Positions 16,924 through 26,361 of a stretch of 64,000 nucleotides of DNA are shown here, piece after piece. The notes under the pieces were generated by a model. That model worked only from the letters and a program-made list of their open reading frames with translations, was not told the DNA's origin and searched no databases. Made by a program: the position numbers and the translations under genes. Every line of letters starts with the position of its first letter. Within the stretch, counting starts at the first letter, position 1. Source of the stretch: JANPJV01 sp031425695 (GTDB taxonomy: Bacteria; Pseudomonadota; Gammaproteobacteria; Xanthomonadales; SZUA-5); the NCBI GenBank assembly GCA_031425695.1, contig JANPJV010000116.1, positions 62,001 to 126,000 of the forward strand, read 5' to 3'.

Positions 16924-18645
16924 TCAGCGATCCAGCTCGAGAAACGGCCCTGTTCGATATTCGCGAATTGGAATGGCACCGAGGCTCAGCGTCGCATCGA
17001 CGAAGTCACGGGTCGGCGCGCGCGAGCGGTTGCGGTTGAGCCAGGCGGACCAGAGTGCGTAAAACTCGCGGTATCCCAGGTGGTAGGTGGTCAACTGCGG
17101 CGACGAAAACCATGTGCGCTTCCAAAGGTTGGCAGCAAACTGCTCGTCCATCAGCGCTTCTTCGATCGCGAACGCGGTCAGCTGTGCCTCGCTCCAGCCC
17201 TCGGTGTGCACCGAGATGTCAGCGATCAGGCGGGCGATGTTTTCCAGTTGTTTCTTGTAGTGCGCGAGCCGTTCGGGGACACCACCCCAACCATGATCGA
17301 GCATCAGCCGTTCGCTGAAACTGCCCCAGCCTTCGGTGTACACGCCGTCTCCGAAAACGCTGCGCACGCGATGCGGCTGGCGCGCGGCGGTCTTCAGCTG
17401 CAGGTAGTGGCCCGGCACCAGCTCGTGCGGCACGATCATGCGATTGAACGCGGTGTTGAACGCACTGAAGAAGCGCGTCTTGTCAGCGACAGCCGCGCTG
17501 TCGGCAATATTGGGCAGCAGGAACAAGGTCTGCGCCTCGGGCGCAAACGGACCCGGCGCAAAGACGCCGCCAACGCTCTGGCCACCGAGCCAGGCCGGCA
17601 GCGTCGCAATGTGGAGCGACCGAGGCTCCGGGATGGTGACCAGATTCCGGCTGACCGCGAAGGCAAACGCGGCTTCAGCATCCGCCGTGTATTGCGCGAC
17701 GAGCTCAGCAGTGTTGGCTGGCCGTTGCGACTCGACCGCGCGGAACAGCCGACGCAGGATCAATCGATCGTCGTGCGGCAATGGCTCCTTGGGATAGAAC
17801 TGCGACCAGACCCCACGCCCGTACGCGGCCGCCTCTTCGCGTTTCTCGCCGAGCTCGCGATGGGCGCGCTCCAGGACTTCGGCCAGTGGCGTGTCGATCG
17901 CGGTGCCGAGCTGGAAGCGCAGCGCATAGTGGGCACCCAGTCGGAAATCCGCCGTGCCGGTGGCAGCCAGCTCGGCGCTGCGTAGGCCAAGCTTCTCGAT
18001 CGCGCGTGCCGCCCGCTCGCCACTGCGGGCAAGCCGACGTTTGAGGCGCGCATCGATGCCCTGCGCCTGCGGCAAGCCATTGCGATAGAAGCCAGCCAAT
18101 GCGCGCAAGCGTGCCTGTGCTTCCGTTGCGGCCTGCGGAATCACCTGGTCGGGGCGCGCCGTCTCGAGGGCGGCGAGCGCTTGTTTCACGAGCTTCGGGA
18201 CTTGCTCGCTGCGCTCGAGCACCAGGGTCATGCGCACCGAAGCCGGACGGTCGTCGCGCAGGGCGAGGTAGAGGCTCGCCTGGCTCAGCGGCTCCACCCA
18301 GAACAGCGGATCGCGCTGCGGACGCTTGAGCACGGTCCACTCGAACAGGGAGTTGTCGATCTCGCGTAGCAGCAACTCAAGATCGATGCGCTCAGGCGAA
18401 GGCGGATCAGCCGCAAGTGCCGCCACGACTTTTCCCCGATAGTCACGTTGCAGCGTGATCCAGGCTTGCCGCCGTGATGCGGAGAGATCGTCCAGGCGGT
18501 CGTCATGGCGGTACTCGCCCGCAGCGGTGGCGCGCGTCGGGAACTGCGCGAAGTAGGCATCGAGGTAGGTGTCGGTGAGGCTGTTGGCCGGCGCCGGCGC
18601 AATACCAAGAACCCAGACCAGGACCAGCATCGACGACAGGCGCAT
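16924..18645 (-). CDS. DUF885 family protein, exported putative metallo-hydrolase
   Basis: A 573-residue DUF885 protein with an N-terminal signal peptide (MLVLVWVLGIAPAPANS). Family members are thought to be zinc-dependent hydrolases or peptidases; the key motif VPHELVPGHYLQ (an HExxxGH arrangement) and the C-terminal ADISVHTEGWSEAQ region are both present. The start at 18645 gives the signal peptide; an open frame continues far upstream but reads as arginine-rich non-coding sequence. Likely periplasmic or outer-membrane associated, possibly peptide scavenging. Divergent from the 352-residue gene across 153 bp, where I see no named regulatory site. Confidence 0.85.
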   Translation of the reverse strand: MRLSSMLVLVWVLGIAPAPANSLTDTYLDAYFAQFPTRATAAGEYRHDDRLDDLSASRRQAWITLQRDYRGKVVAALAADPPSPERIDLELLLREIDNSLFEWTVLKRPQRDPLFWVEPLSQASLYLALRDDRPASVRMTLVLERSEQVPKLVKQALAALETARPDQVIPQAATEAQARLRALAGFYRNGLPQAQGIDARLKRRLARSGERAARAIEKLGLRSAELAATGTADFRLGAHYALRFQLGTAIDTPLAEVLERAHRELGEKREEAAAYGRGVWSQFYPKEPLPHDDRLILRRLFRAVESQRPANTAELVAQYTADAEAAFAFAVSRNLVTIPEPRSLHIATLPAWLGGQSVGGVFAPGPFAPEAQTLFLLPNIADSAAVADKTRFFSAFNTAFNRMIVPHELVPGHYLQLKTAARQPHRVRSVFGDGVYTEGWGSFSERLMLDHGWGGVPERLAHYKKQLENIARLIADISVHTEGWSEAQLTAFAIEEALMDEQFAANLWKRTWFSSPQLTTYHLGYREFYALWSAWLNRNRSRAPTRDFVDATLSLGAIPIREYRTGPFLELDR

Positions 18646-18798
18646 GCGTTGGTATTCCCGCAAATGATCAGTCCTGCAGTGTAGCTGGGTCTGGTCAACC
18701 AGCCGTACCGGCAGTGCGCATAAAGGCCCCAGGCGCCAGGAACTCGGGCGCCCTGCGCTAGTCTTCAATCTTTCGTCATCAGGCTGATCACGAATCTC

Positions 18799-19857
18799 AT
18801 GCGTGTCCCCTTGGTCATCGGTCTGGTTTTGATTGCCGGCGGCGCCGGCTACCTTTTGTCGGATCGGCTCAAGGCGCCGAACGCCGTTGCGACGACTACG
18901 GAAATCGAAAGCAATCCGTTGGTTACGCCGCCGGCGGCACCCGCCGTCATAGAAGCAGTCGCCGAAAAATTCGAGCACACGCCAGCGGTCGTGCCGCTGC
19001 CTGTTCCAGTTCCGGTACCGCAGAACCTGCCCCCGCTTCCTCCCAGCGATCGGCCCTTCGCGGAACAATTCGATGCGCTCGTCGCATTGGCGGAAGCGGG
19101 AGAACCGGTCGCCTCCTGCCGCCTGGCGCTCGACTCGTTGTATTGCCAGGAACACGAGCTGAGCCAGAGCTTCAACAAGCAGATGAGCGGCGCAGCAGGC
19201 TCGCTCGCGAAAACGATGGGCAACGAGCTAGCGGCAACGCTGGTCATGGGAGCCGAAGACAGTGTTTCGAGCGGCGCGGGCTTTTGCGCAGGATTTTCGA
19301 GCAAGTCGGTGCCCGACGTGAATGCGCTCCTCAACCGCGCACTCCCGCGCCTGAGCGTCCGACAGAAGCTGCTGTTGGCACTCGCGCGACCTGACGGCTC
19401 GGTCGTCCAGATCATGCGCGAGCCGCCGAGGAACCCGACCATCGGGGGCGGCTCGCTACGCATCTATTCGCAGTTCCTGGCGGATCACGCCATGGACTTC
19501 CTGCACGAGGGCATCGTCGCAGCCGACCCGATGGCGCTCGAAGCCATGATCTTGGTGCATGCGCCAGGCAGGGTGCCGGATGCAGGCTCGGTGGTCTTTC
19601 CATGGCTGCCGGACCCTTACAAGTTTGCTGGCTATGCATTGTTGCAGCAGCAACTCAGTGGTTCGGCGTCGCTCGGGCCGTTTGTCGGTGCGACGCTGGA
19701 AAAGGTCCGCGCAGAGCTCTCGATCGATCAATGGCAGACCTTGCAGCGAGCGGTGAATGCGGAAGAAAAGCGCTGGCAGGCATTCCAGGACCGGGGCCGA
19801 TCCGCCCGACCTGATCCGACGACCTCGCGCGCCTCGAATCTCTGCGCAGGCACGTAG
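18799..19857 (+). CDS. Membrane-anchored hypothetical with Pro-rich linker
   Basis: A 352-residue protein I do not recognise. An N-terminal helix (VPLVIGLVLIAGGAGYLL) anchors it or serves as a signal, followed by a ~70-residue Pro/Val/Ala-rich linker (VPLPVPVPVPQNLPPLPP) and a globular part with conserved-looking cysteines (SCRLALDSLYCQEHE, GAGFCAGFS). Helical repeats in the second half (QFLADHAMDFLHEGIVAADP, MALEAMILVHAPGR) resemble Sel1/TPR-like counting repeats but no consensus is clear. Likely a periplasm-facing protein tethered to the inner membrane. Confidence 0.65.
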   Translation: MRVPLVIGLVLIAGGAGYLLSDRLKAPNAVATTTEIESNPLVTPPAAPAVIEAVAEKFEHTPAVVPLPVPVPVPQNLPPLPPSDRPFAEQFDALVALAEAGEPVASCRLALDSLYCQEHELSQSFNKQMSGAAGSLAKTMGNELAATLVMGAEDSVSSGAGFCAGFSSKSVPDVNALLNRALPRLSVRQKLLLALARPDGSVVQIMREPPRNPTIGGGSLRIYSQFLADHAMDFLHEGIVAADPMALEAMILVHAPGRVPDAGSVVFPWLPDPYKFAGYALLQQQLSGSASLGPFVGATLEKVRAELSIDQWQTLQRAVNAEEKRWQAFQDRGRSARPDPTTSRASNLCAGT

Positions 19858-19971
19858 CGCGGTAACGCAACTAATGCAGTTCGTCGGCACTCATCCAAGG
19901 ACCGACGCGCGATCACCTCACAGTTCCAGCGAATGCTTTTCGGTAATCTCGCTTTACCTGAAGGAGGCGCG

Positions 19972-21444
19972 ATGGTCCGCTCGACTGCTCTTGGAAAGAT
20001 TCGTTTTGCCCTGCTTTTGTGTGCGCTGGCGGGCACCGCAGCCGCCACCAGCTTCACTCCCGCGCGCAGCAGCGACGACCTGCGCAACCCGCACAAGGGC
20101 TACATGCACTGGGGCACGACATTCGCGGCCGACGGTGGCGTCGATGACCACTACGGGTCGCGCATCTTCCACATCTACGCGCCCTGGCGGGAGATCGAGA
20201 CCGCGGACCAGGTGTTCGACTGGGCGGGCTTCGAGCAGCGACATCTGACGCCAATCAGCAACGTCTACCCGGACGCCACTTTCGTGTTGCGGCTGGTCGC
20301 CGACTATCCGAACAGCACGGGCAGCGGCATCGATGCCTATTACACAGGGGGCCAGAACGAGCGCGATTACCCGCTGTTCCTCGAACAGCCGCCGCTCAGT
20401 ATCCCGGCGAGCAACTACGCCAGCTGCGATGGCGACGGCCCCGGGCGCGCCCCGGATTGGAACCACGTGAACCTGCGCCCCCAGCTTGAACAGCTGATCG
20501 ATGCGCTGGACGCGCGCTATGACGGCGACCCGCGCATCACCGCGATCCAGGTCGGGCTGCTCGGGCTCTGGGGCGAATGGCATCAGAGCGGCTGCCCTGG
20601 GCTCGAGCCGGGCACGACCGTCAAGCAGGCCGTGCGCAACCGCTACGCCGCAGCGGTGACGCAGACGCCGCTGCAGACGCGCTATCCGCGCAGCGCCGAC
20701 GTCGGGACCACCGAGATTGCGTTCCACGAGGATTACTTCCCCTCGTTCACGGGTGCCTGCAACCAGTTTCCGACGCCGATGCCCCTTTGCAATGACGACG
20801 GCAACTGGAATCTCGAGTGGGCGTTCGCGAATGAATCACCGTCAGCGCGCGACAACTGGATCAGCAACATCATGTCTGGCGAGAGCCCGCTCACCGACCA
20901 GAAAGAGGTCTGGGTCACGCGCCAGGCCGACATCGAAACCCTGATCCGGACCTACCACCTGAGCTTTCTCGGGCCCGCCGGAAAACATGAGGAGGCGGGA
21001 TTCGCAAATTCGCTGATTCCCATCCGGCGCACGCTCGGCTACAACCTGCATCTCGATCTCGTCGATTTCCCGGGGACGCTGAGCGCCGGAACCTTCAATG
21101 CGAGCGCGACCTTGTTCAACAGCGGCAGCGCCCCGCTCTACCACGACTTCGCGCTGCGCCTCGAGCTCGTCGACGGCGGCGGGATCAGTCGCTGGTCGAG
21201 CAGCTTCACGCAGGACCCGCAAGGCAGCCTGCCCAACGTCGCATTCAACTTGTCGCAAGGCTTCACGCTGCCCGCGAACGTCCCCGCCGGCAGCTACAGC
21301 CTGCGTGCAAGCCTGCCCGCACTCGCGGCCGGGCGGCCCGCAATCGTCCTCCAGAGTGCGCCGCGCGACGCAGACGCCCGCGTGATTCTCGGCAACATCA
21401 CCGTCGTATCCTCGGGCAACCTGTTCGCCAACGGCTTTGAATGA
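19972..21444 (+). CDS. Secreted DUF4832/DUF4874 protein with GFE tail
   Basis: A 490-residue exported protein. GAAGGAGG precedes the ATG at 19972, which opens a normal signal peptide (IRFALLLCALAGTAAA). The body begins with NPHKGYMHWG, the hallmark of DUF4874/DUF4832 proteins, which have a glycosidase-like TIM-barrel fold; later WNHVNLRPQLEQLIDAL, GLLGLWGEWH and EDYFPSFTG fit the barrel. The C-terminal ~130 residues form a beta-sandwich-like DUF4832 domain. It ends with NLFANGFE, the tail shared with three other secreted proteins here. A polysaccharide-active role is plausible but not shown. Confidence 0.82.
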   Translation: MVRSTALGKIRFALLLCALAGTAAATSFTPARSSDDLRNPHKGYMHWGTTFAADGGVDDHYGSRIFHIYAPWREIETADQVFDWAGFEQRHLTPISNVYPDATFVLRLVADYPNSTGSGIDAYYTGGQNERDYPLFLEQPPLSIPASNYASCDGDGPGRAPDWNHVNLRPQLEQLIDALDARYDGDPRITAIQVGLLGLWGEWHQSGCPGLEPGTTVKQAVRNRYAAAVTQTPLQTRYPRSADVGTTEIAFHEDYFPSFTGACNQFPTPMPLCNDDGNWNLEWAFANESPSARDNWISNIMSGESPLTDQKEVWVTRQADIETLIRTYHLSFLGPAGKHEEAGFANSLIPIRRTLGYNLHLDLVDFPGTLSAGTFNASATLFNSGSAPLYHDFALRLELVDGGGISRWSSSFTQDPQGSLPNVAFNLSQGFTLPANVPAGSYSLRASLPALAAGRPAIVLQSAPRDADARVILGNITVVSSGNLFANGFE

Positions 21445-21481
21445 CCCGCTTCATAGGCGCAACATTGCTGATCTCACATCG

Positions 21482-21973
21482 ATGGGCAAGACGATGATCG
21501 CCAAGAACACCCTCTGTTTCTGGTATGACGGCTCGGCTCTGGACGCCGCGCAGTTCTACGCCGAAACTTTCCCCGACAGTGCCGTGACCAGCATCATGCG
21601 GGCCCCGGGGGACTACCCATCGGGCAAGCAAGGCGACATTCTGACCGTCAATTTCACCGTCTTCGGGATTCCGTGTCTCGGCCTGAACGGTGGCCCCGAG
21701 TTCAAGCACAACGAAGCCTTCTCATTCCAGGTCGCCACCGACGATCAAGCCGAGACTGATCGCTTGTGGAATGCGATCGTCGGCAATGGCGGCACGGAAA
21801 GCCAGTGCGGCTGGTGCAAGGACAAATGGGGATTGTCCTGGCAGATCACGCCCCGGGCGCTCACCGAGGCGATCACTGACCCCAATCCCGCCGCAGCCCA
21901 GCGTGCATTTGCCGCGATGATGGGAATGCGCAAGATCGACGTCGCAACGATCGAGGCGGCGCGCCGGGGCTGA
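21482..21973 (+). CDS. VOC-family protein (PhnB-like)
   Basis: A ~163-residue vicinal-oxygen-chelate fold protein of the PhnB/3-demethylubiquinone-methyltransferase-like family (Pfam 06983). Typical features are NTLCFWYDGSALDAAQFYAETFPDS at the start (given here as separate halves NTLCFWYDG and AAQFYAETFPDS), GPEFKHNEAFSF, and CGWCKDKWGLSWQITP. Members are small cytosolic dimers often lacking known substrates. The start could be 21482 or the ATG at 21494, which begins right at the conserved core; neither has a strong ribosome site. It follows the DUF4832 gene closely but is unlikely to be functionally linked. Confidence 0.85.
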   Translation: MGKTMIAKNTLCFWYDGSALDAAQFYAETFPDSAVTSIMRAPGDYPSGKQGDILTVNFTVFGIPCLGLNGGPEFKHNEAFSFQVATDDQAETDRLWNAIVGNGGTESQCGWCKDKWGLSWQITPRALTEAITDPNPAAAQRAFAAMMGMRKIDVATIEAARRG

Positions 21974-22068
21974 GGCCCGCTTACGAGTCATCGCTGTCGC
22001 GACAGCGCGCCCCCGGCCGCAATGCACTTGCTTTGCCTTGCTGCCCCGCACAACGCAAGCGAAGCATT

Positions 22069-22096
22069 GCAGCCACGGCTGCTCCCACGACAGCAC
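22069..22096 (+). repeat. Solo copy of the 44-bp repeat skeleton
   Basis: GCAGCCACGGCTGC followed by TCCCACGACAGCAC closely matches units of the array at 26011-26290 (GCAGCCATGGCCGC then TCCCACGACAGCAG). The palindrome is kept by a matching change in the other arm. The rest of the gap 21974-22319 shows no convincing gene; a small GTCGCGAC dyad lies near 22000. Confidence 0.45.
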
Positions 22097-22319
22097 CGGC
22101 GTCGACGCGCGGCTCGCCAGGCACTTTTCCCGCCGTCGCGTAAGCACAGGCCTTGCGTGCGGCGGCTCGCAGACGGCAATCGGATCGAATGGCATGTGTC
22201 GCAGGCGCGGAGGGCCCTGACCTCGGAGGCAAGCGTCCGCACGTACAGCAGACACAGCACAAGCAATTGCCAATCGCTGAGCAGGTGATGCCCCAGCCCT
22301 CCCAAATTGAGCGACCCCG

Positions 22320-22961
22320 CTACGCCAACTCGCGCACCGAAGAAGGATCGATCGAGTACGGGTAGACCTGCGCCAAGTGGCGCGGCTGCGCGCGCACCCG
22401 CTCGAGCCAGCGTTGGACAGCTTTGAAGTCTCCAATCGGAAGGTCTGCGTCAGCGGCCAGGTGCACGTAGGCGTAGATCGAGATGTCGGCAATGGAATAC
22501 GCCTCGCCAGCCAGGAAGCAGCGCGCCGTCAATTCCCGATCGAGGATCTCGAGGACTTTGATAGATGTCGCACGCTTGCTTGCGATCAATTCCTGCGGAC
22601 GGCGCGCGGATTTTCCGGTCAACGTCCAATGACGCAACGTGGCGATGCTCGATTGCACATAGTCGCCTTCAAAACACAGCCACTGCATGGCTTTGGCCTG
22701 CTCGAAAGCAGCGTCGGGCAGGTATTCGGTGCCGCGAGCCAGGAAGCTCAAGATCGCGTTGGATTCGGCAAGAACGCGGCCATCGACCAGGCGGATTGCC
22801 GGCACGGCACCAGTCGGGTTGATCTGCAGATAAGCCGGTTGCTGTCCCTGCCCTTCGAAGATGCTGATGAACTCAGTGCGGTATCCGAGCTGCAGCTGAG
22901 CGAGCAATTGCCTGATTTTCCAAGCGTTCTGTGAAGGGAGGTAATCGAAGAGCGTGAGCAT
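22320..22961 (-). CDS. Glutathione S-transferase family protein
   Basis: A 213-residue cytosolic GST. The thioredoxin-like N-terminal domain is seen in LFDYLPSQNAWKIRQLLAQL and the cis-Pro/Glu-Ser motif NPTGAVPAIRL...LAESNAIL (cis-Pro near residue 54, Glu-Ser near 66). The helical C-terminal domain contains FLAGEAYSIADISIYAYVH, the conserved N-capping box of GSTs. The likely catalytic residue is Ser10 or a nearby residue in LPSQNAWK. AAGGA precedes the ATG. Substrate unknown. Divergent from the spermidine-synthase-like gene over 214 bp. Confidence 0.9.
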   Translation of the reverse strand: MLTLFDYLPSQNAWKIRQLLAQLQLGYRTEFISIFEGQGQQPAYLQINPTGAVPAIRLVDGRVLAESNAILSFLARGTEYLPDAAFEQAKAMQWLCFEGDYVQSSIATLRHWTLTGKSARRPQELIASKRATSIKVLEILDRELTARCFLAGEAYSIADISIYAYVHLAADADLPIGDFKAVQRWLERVRAQPRHLAQVYPYSIDPSSVRELA

Positions 22962-23175
22962 GCGCGGCTGTCCTTGCGTGTGGGCGACCCACTTTCGCGC
23001 AGGCTGTCGGCGCTGGCGCTCCGGATCTTGCGCTGCAATCGAACGCGCGCAGAAGCGCTAGGATTACCGTGATTCGCGCCTGGAAAACCACCGCATTGAA
23101 CGATCAAAGCTTGCCGCGCCGTAAACCGCGTAATCAACCGATGCCAGCGCGAAAACTGTCGCTTCGAGCTCGGTC

Positions 23176-25590
23176 ATGAGCACCGCTGCGGATCGCCCGC
23201 CACCGCACCTGCCGCTCCTGCTCGCGCTATTCGTCGGCAGCGGGGCGGCGGCGCTGATCTACCAGATCGTCTGGTTCCAGTTGCTGCAACTGGTGATCGG
23301 ATCGTCGGCGATCTCGCTCGGCATCCTGCTCGGCACCTTCATGGGCGGCATGTGCATCGGCAGCCTTGGACTGGCGCGCGTCATCTCTGCGCGCCATCAC
23401 CCGCTGCGCGTTTATGCCTTGCTCGAGCTCGGGATTGCGGCTTTCGGCATCCTGGTCCTGTATCTGATTCCGTGGATTGCGGGCGCCTATATGCTGGTCG
23501 GTGGCCGCGGCGCCGACGGCATCTTCTTTCGCAGCGTGTTGTGCGCCATCTGCCTGCTGCCGCCTACCGTGTTGATGGGTGCGACCCTGCCGGCCATCTC
23601 TCGCTGGGTGCATTCCACGCCGAGCGGCGTCGCCTGGCTCGGATATTTTTATGGCGGCAATACCGCGGGCGCAGTGCTTGGGTGCCTGCTGGCAGGCTTC
23701 TTCCTGCTGCGGGTCTACGACATGCCCACTGCGACCTGGGTGGCGGTCGCGCTGAACATCGCAGTTGCTGCGGTTGGGCTCGCGCTCGCGGCAGCTACCC
23801 GTTACGTTCCGACCGAAAAAGCGAGGCCGGGTGCGGGCATACCGACGGCTGGCGGGCACCGCGCGGTCTATTTCGCCACCGCCTTGTCGGGCATGACGGC
23901 GCTGGGCGCGGAAGTCATCTGGACGCGCGAGCTGTCACTGCTGCTCGGCGGCACCACCTACACGTTTTCGATCATTCTCGCGGTATTCCTCATCGGCATC
24001 GGCCTCGGCAGCAGCGTCGCGTCGCTCTGGTCGCGTTCGTGGGTCAGGCCGCGACTCGCGCTCGGGATCTGCCAGCTGCTGCTGGTGGGCGGCATTGCCT
24101 GGTCGGCTTTTGCGATTTCACAGTCGCTGCCGTATTGGCCGGTCCTCCCGGAGATCGTGTCGAGCCCGTGGGTGATGTTCCAGCTGGACTTGGTGCGCTG
24201 CGTTTACGCCATCCTGCCCGCCGCCTGCCTGTGGGGCGCCAGTTTTCCGCTTGCGCTCGCGGCAGTCGCATCCGAACAGAAAGATACCGCGCGCCTCGTT
24301 GGCGGCGTCTATGCAGCGAATACGCTCGGCGCGATCATCGGCGCATTGCTCTTCAGCATCCTGCTGCTGCCACTGTTCGGCACGCATGGTTCGCAGCGGC
24401 TGATGATCCTGCTGGCGACCCTCTCGGCGGCGCTCGTGCTGGCGCCGATGGCACGCTCGCCCCGCGGCCTGCTGGCGCTGGCCGCTGCCGGGCTGCTGGC
24501 GGTTTCTTTGTCCCGGACGATCGTACCGATCCCCTTCGAGATGATTGCCTTCGGTCGGCAGACAGCGGTGCGCCTGGGCACGGTCACTGAGCTCTATCGG
24601 GGCGAAGGCATGAACTCTTCCATCGGCGTTTCGGGAGCGACGGATCGCTCCGGCGTGCGCTCGTTTCATGTGGCCGGAAAGATCGAGGCCTCCAGTGCCG
24701 TCAGCGACATGCGTCTCCAGCTGCAACTGGGCAATCTTCCGGCACTGTTGCATCCGCGGCCGGCATCGGTCCTGGTGGTTGGCTTCGGCGCGGGCGTAAC
24801 CGCCGGATCGTTCATTCCCTACCCCGAGCTCAGCCGGCTGGTCGTCTGCGAAATCGAGCCCCTGATCCCGACCATCGTGTCGCGCTTCTTCGCCACTGAG
24901 AATCAGGGGGTCGCGGATGATCCACGGGTCGAGATCGTTTTCGACGATGCGCGACATTTCATTCGCACCACCGACGAGAAGTTCGACGTCATCACCTCCG
25001 ACCCGATCCACCCGTGGGTCAAGGGTGCCGCGAGTTTGTACACGCGCGAGTACTTCGAGCAGGTCAAGGCACGCTTGAAACCCGGCGGCATCGTCACTCA
25101 ATGGGTGCCGCTGTATGAAAGCAGCCCTGCTGTGATCAAGAGCGAGATCGCGACGTTCCTGGAAGTTTTCCCGAATGCCACGGTTTGGGGGAATCCGATT
25201 GGCGGCATCGGCTACGACGTCGTGCTGCTGGGCTCGGCTGATCCGGTGACCATCGACATCGACGCGATCGATACGCGACTGACGGGCGCGAGCCACGCGC
25301 GCGTCCTGGCCGCCTTGAGTGCCGTCGGCTTTGCCAGTGCGCACGAGTTACTCGCCACATTCTCCGGCTCAGCCCGTGATCTCGCCCCCTGGCTGGCCGA
25401 CGCCGAGATCAATACTGACCGCAATCTGCGCTTGCAGTACCTTGCCGGCATGTCCTCGGCGGCCAAGAGCGGCGGCACGATCTACGACAGCATTCGCTCG
25501 TATCGGCGCTTTCCCGAGGAGCTCTTCATCGGCGAGCCATCGCGCAAGGACGCCTTGCGCAGTGCAGTCATGGCGGACAAGGCGCCGTAG
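23176..25590 (+). CDS. Membrane-fused spermidine synthase-like protein
   Basis: An 804-residue protein with about 12-14 membrane helices in the first ~450 residues (LLLALFVGSGAAALIYQIVW, then MTALGAEVIWTRELSLLLGG in the repeated second half), fused to a C-terminal spermidine-synthase-like methyltransferase fold. The SAM-type glycine loop is VLVVGFGAGVTAG, the acidic strand end VVCEIEPL, and the catalytic-region motif DPIHPWVKGAASLYTREYFE. This is the fused MFS/spermidine synthase type found widely in proteobacteria; true polyamine synthesis is unproven for it. Inner membrane with the enzymatic domain in the cytosol. Confidence 0.87.
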   Translation: MSTAADRPPPHLPLLLALFVGSGAAALIYQIVWFQLLQLVIGSSAISLGILLGTFMGGMCIGSLGLARVISARHHPLRVYALLELGIAAFGILVLYLIPWIAGAYMLVGGRGADGIFFRSVLCAICLLPPTVLMGATLPAISRWVHSTPSGVAWLGYFYGGNTAGAVLGCLLAGFFLLRVYDMPTATWVAVALNIAVAAVGLALAAATRYVPTEKARPGAGIPTAGGHRAVYFATALSGMTALGAEVIWTRELSLLLGGTTYTFSIILAVFLIGIGLGSSVASLWSRSWVRPRLALGICQLLLVGGIAWSAFAISQSLPYWPVLPEIVSSPWVMFQLDLVRCVYAILPAACLWGASFPLALAAVASEQKDTARLVGGVYAANTLGAIIGALLFSILLLPLFGTHGSQRLMILLATLSAALVLAPMARSPRGLLALAAAGLLAVSLSRTIVPIPFEMIAFGRQTAVRLGTVTELYRGEGMNSSIGVSGATDRSGVRSFHVAGKIEASSAVSDMRLQLQLGNLPALLHPRPASVLVVGFGAGVTAGSFIPYPELSRLVVCEIEPLIPTIVSRFFATENQGVADDPRVEIVFDDARHFIRTTDEKFDVITSDPIHPWVKGAASLYTREYFEQVKARLKPGGIVTQWVPLYESSPAVIKSEIATFLEVFPNATVWGNPIGGIGYDVVLLGSADPVTIDIDAIDTRLTGASHARVLAALSAVGFASAHELLATFSGSARDLAPWLADAEINTDRNLRLQYLAGMSSAAKSGGTIYDSIRSYRRFPEELFIGEPSRKDALRSAVMADKAP

Positions 25591-25605
25591 CCTTACCGCC
25601 GATCG

Positions 25606-25896
25606 TCAGAGTCCGTGACCGCCAACCGGCGCGGTTTCGAAATGGGCATCGAATGAGGCAATCAGCGGCTTGCCGCGGGTGATGGCCGCACGCACCGACG
25701 GCAAGGCCAGTGATGCCTTGTGGCTGTCAGCCGAGTCCCAGATCTCGGTGATCCAGATGGCGTCCGGATCAGCGGGGTCGTGCGCGACGACATAGCTCTT
25801 GCATCCCGGCATCCCGGAAACGCCCTCGAGGAGTATCGCCACCAGGGCGTCGCGCTGGCCCGGGTAAGCCTTCATGTTTCCAATCAAACCGTACAT
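25606..25896 (-). CDS. Antibiotic biosynthesis monooxygenase (ABM) domain protein
   Basis: A 96-residue ABM-fold protein (ferredoxin-like dimeric beta-barrel), related to quinol monooxygenase YgiN. Seen features are MYGLIGNMKAYPGQRDALVA, the central GCKSYVVAHDPADPDAIWI and EIWDSADSHKASLALPSV. AGGAGG stands seven bases before the ATG at 25896; the frame upstream is tandem-repeat DNA and not coding. Cytosolic, likely acting on a quinol or small aromatic, substrate unknown. It converges with the spermidine-synthase-like gene with a 15-base gap. Confidence 0.85.
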   Translation of the reverse strand: MYGLIGNMKAYPGQRDALVAILLEGVSGMPGCKSYVVAHDPADPDAIWITEIWDSADSHKASLALPSVRAAITRGKPLIASFDAHFETAPVGGHGL

Positions 25897-25969
25897 TCGC
25901 CCTCCTGGAGCGTAGATCGCGTCGCATGGCTCCGCATGCTGCGGCGCCGCAGCTGCGTTGTCGAGACGC

Positions 25970-26290
25970 GATCGCGCCCTGGCCGCTCTAGCGACGGCAG
26001 GGCAAAAGCAAAGATCGCGGCCTTGCCGCTTTCCCGCCAGCAGGGCCAAGCGCGAAGATCGCAGCCATGGCCGCTCCCACGACAGCAGGGCAAGGGCAAA
26101 GATCGGGGCCGTGGCTGCTCTCGCGACAGCAGGGCAAGAGCAAAGATCGCGGCCATGGCCGCTTTCGCGACAGCAGGCAATAACCAAGATCGCGGCTGTC
26201 GCCGCTACGAAGGCATTGCCGGCCATGGCCGCTCCCACCACAGCCGGGCCAAGAGCCAAGAGCGGGGCCGTGGCCGCTACGAAGGCAGCG
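25970..26290 (+). repeat. 44-bp tandem repeat array A
   Basis: Direct repeats with starts at 26011, 26055, 26099, 26143 and 26186 (steps 44, 44, 44, 43), flanked by degenerate partial units from 25970 and to about 26290. Each unit has AAGATCGCGGCC-type sequence, a palindrome of the GCGGCCATGGCCGC kind, CCCACGACAGCAG, then GGCAAGAGCA. Units are contiguous, without spacers. It fills the gap between the ABM gene and the 3' end of the DUF11 gene; nothing else is coded there. Confidence 0.75.
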
Positions 26291-26302
26291 CCGCGCACAA
26301 AT

Positions 26303-26331
26303 GAAAAGGGCGGCCACTGGCCGCCCTTTTC
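26303..26331. terminator. Bidirectional intrinsic terminator
   Basis: GAAAAGGGCGGCCA and TGGCCGCCCTTTTC form a perfect 14-bp stem around a single base, with the A/T ends giving a T run on either strand. It lies 30 bases past the stop of the minus-strand DUF11 gene, the position expected for its terminator. Confidence 0.75.
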
Positions 26332-26361
26332 ATCACCCGCCGAAGCGGGATGTTGTCGCGA

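Noticed and set aside
21974..22319. Small genes between the VOC and GST genes
   Set aside because: Several frames are open but Arg/Cys-rich, without ribosome sites or recognisable sequence; part of the region is repeat DNA.
25970..26290. Array A as a CRISPR
   Set aside because: Units are contiguous and 44 bases long with no unique spacers; no cas genes are near. The same holds for array B at 48303-48719.
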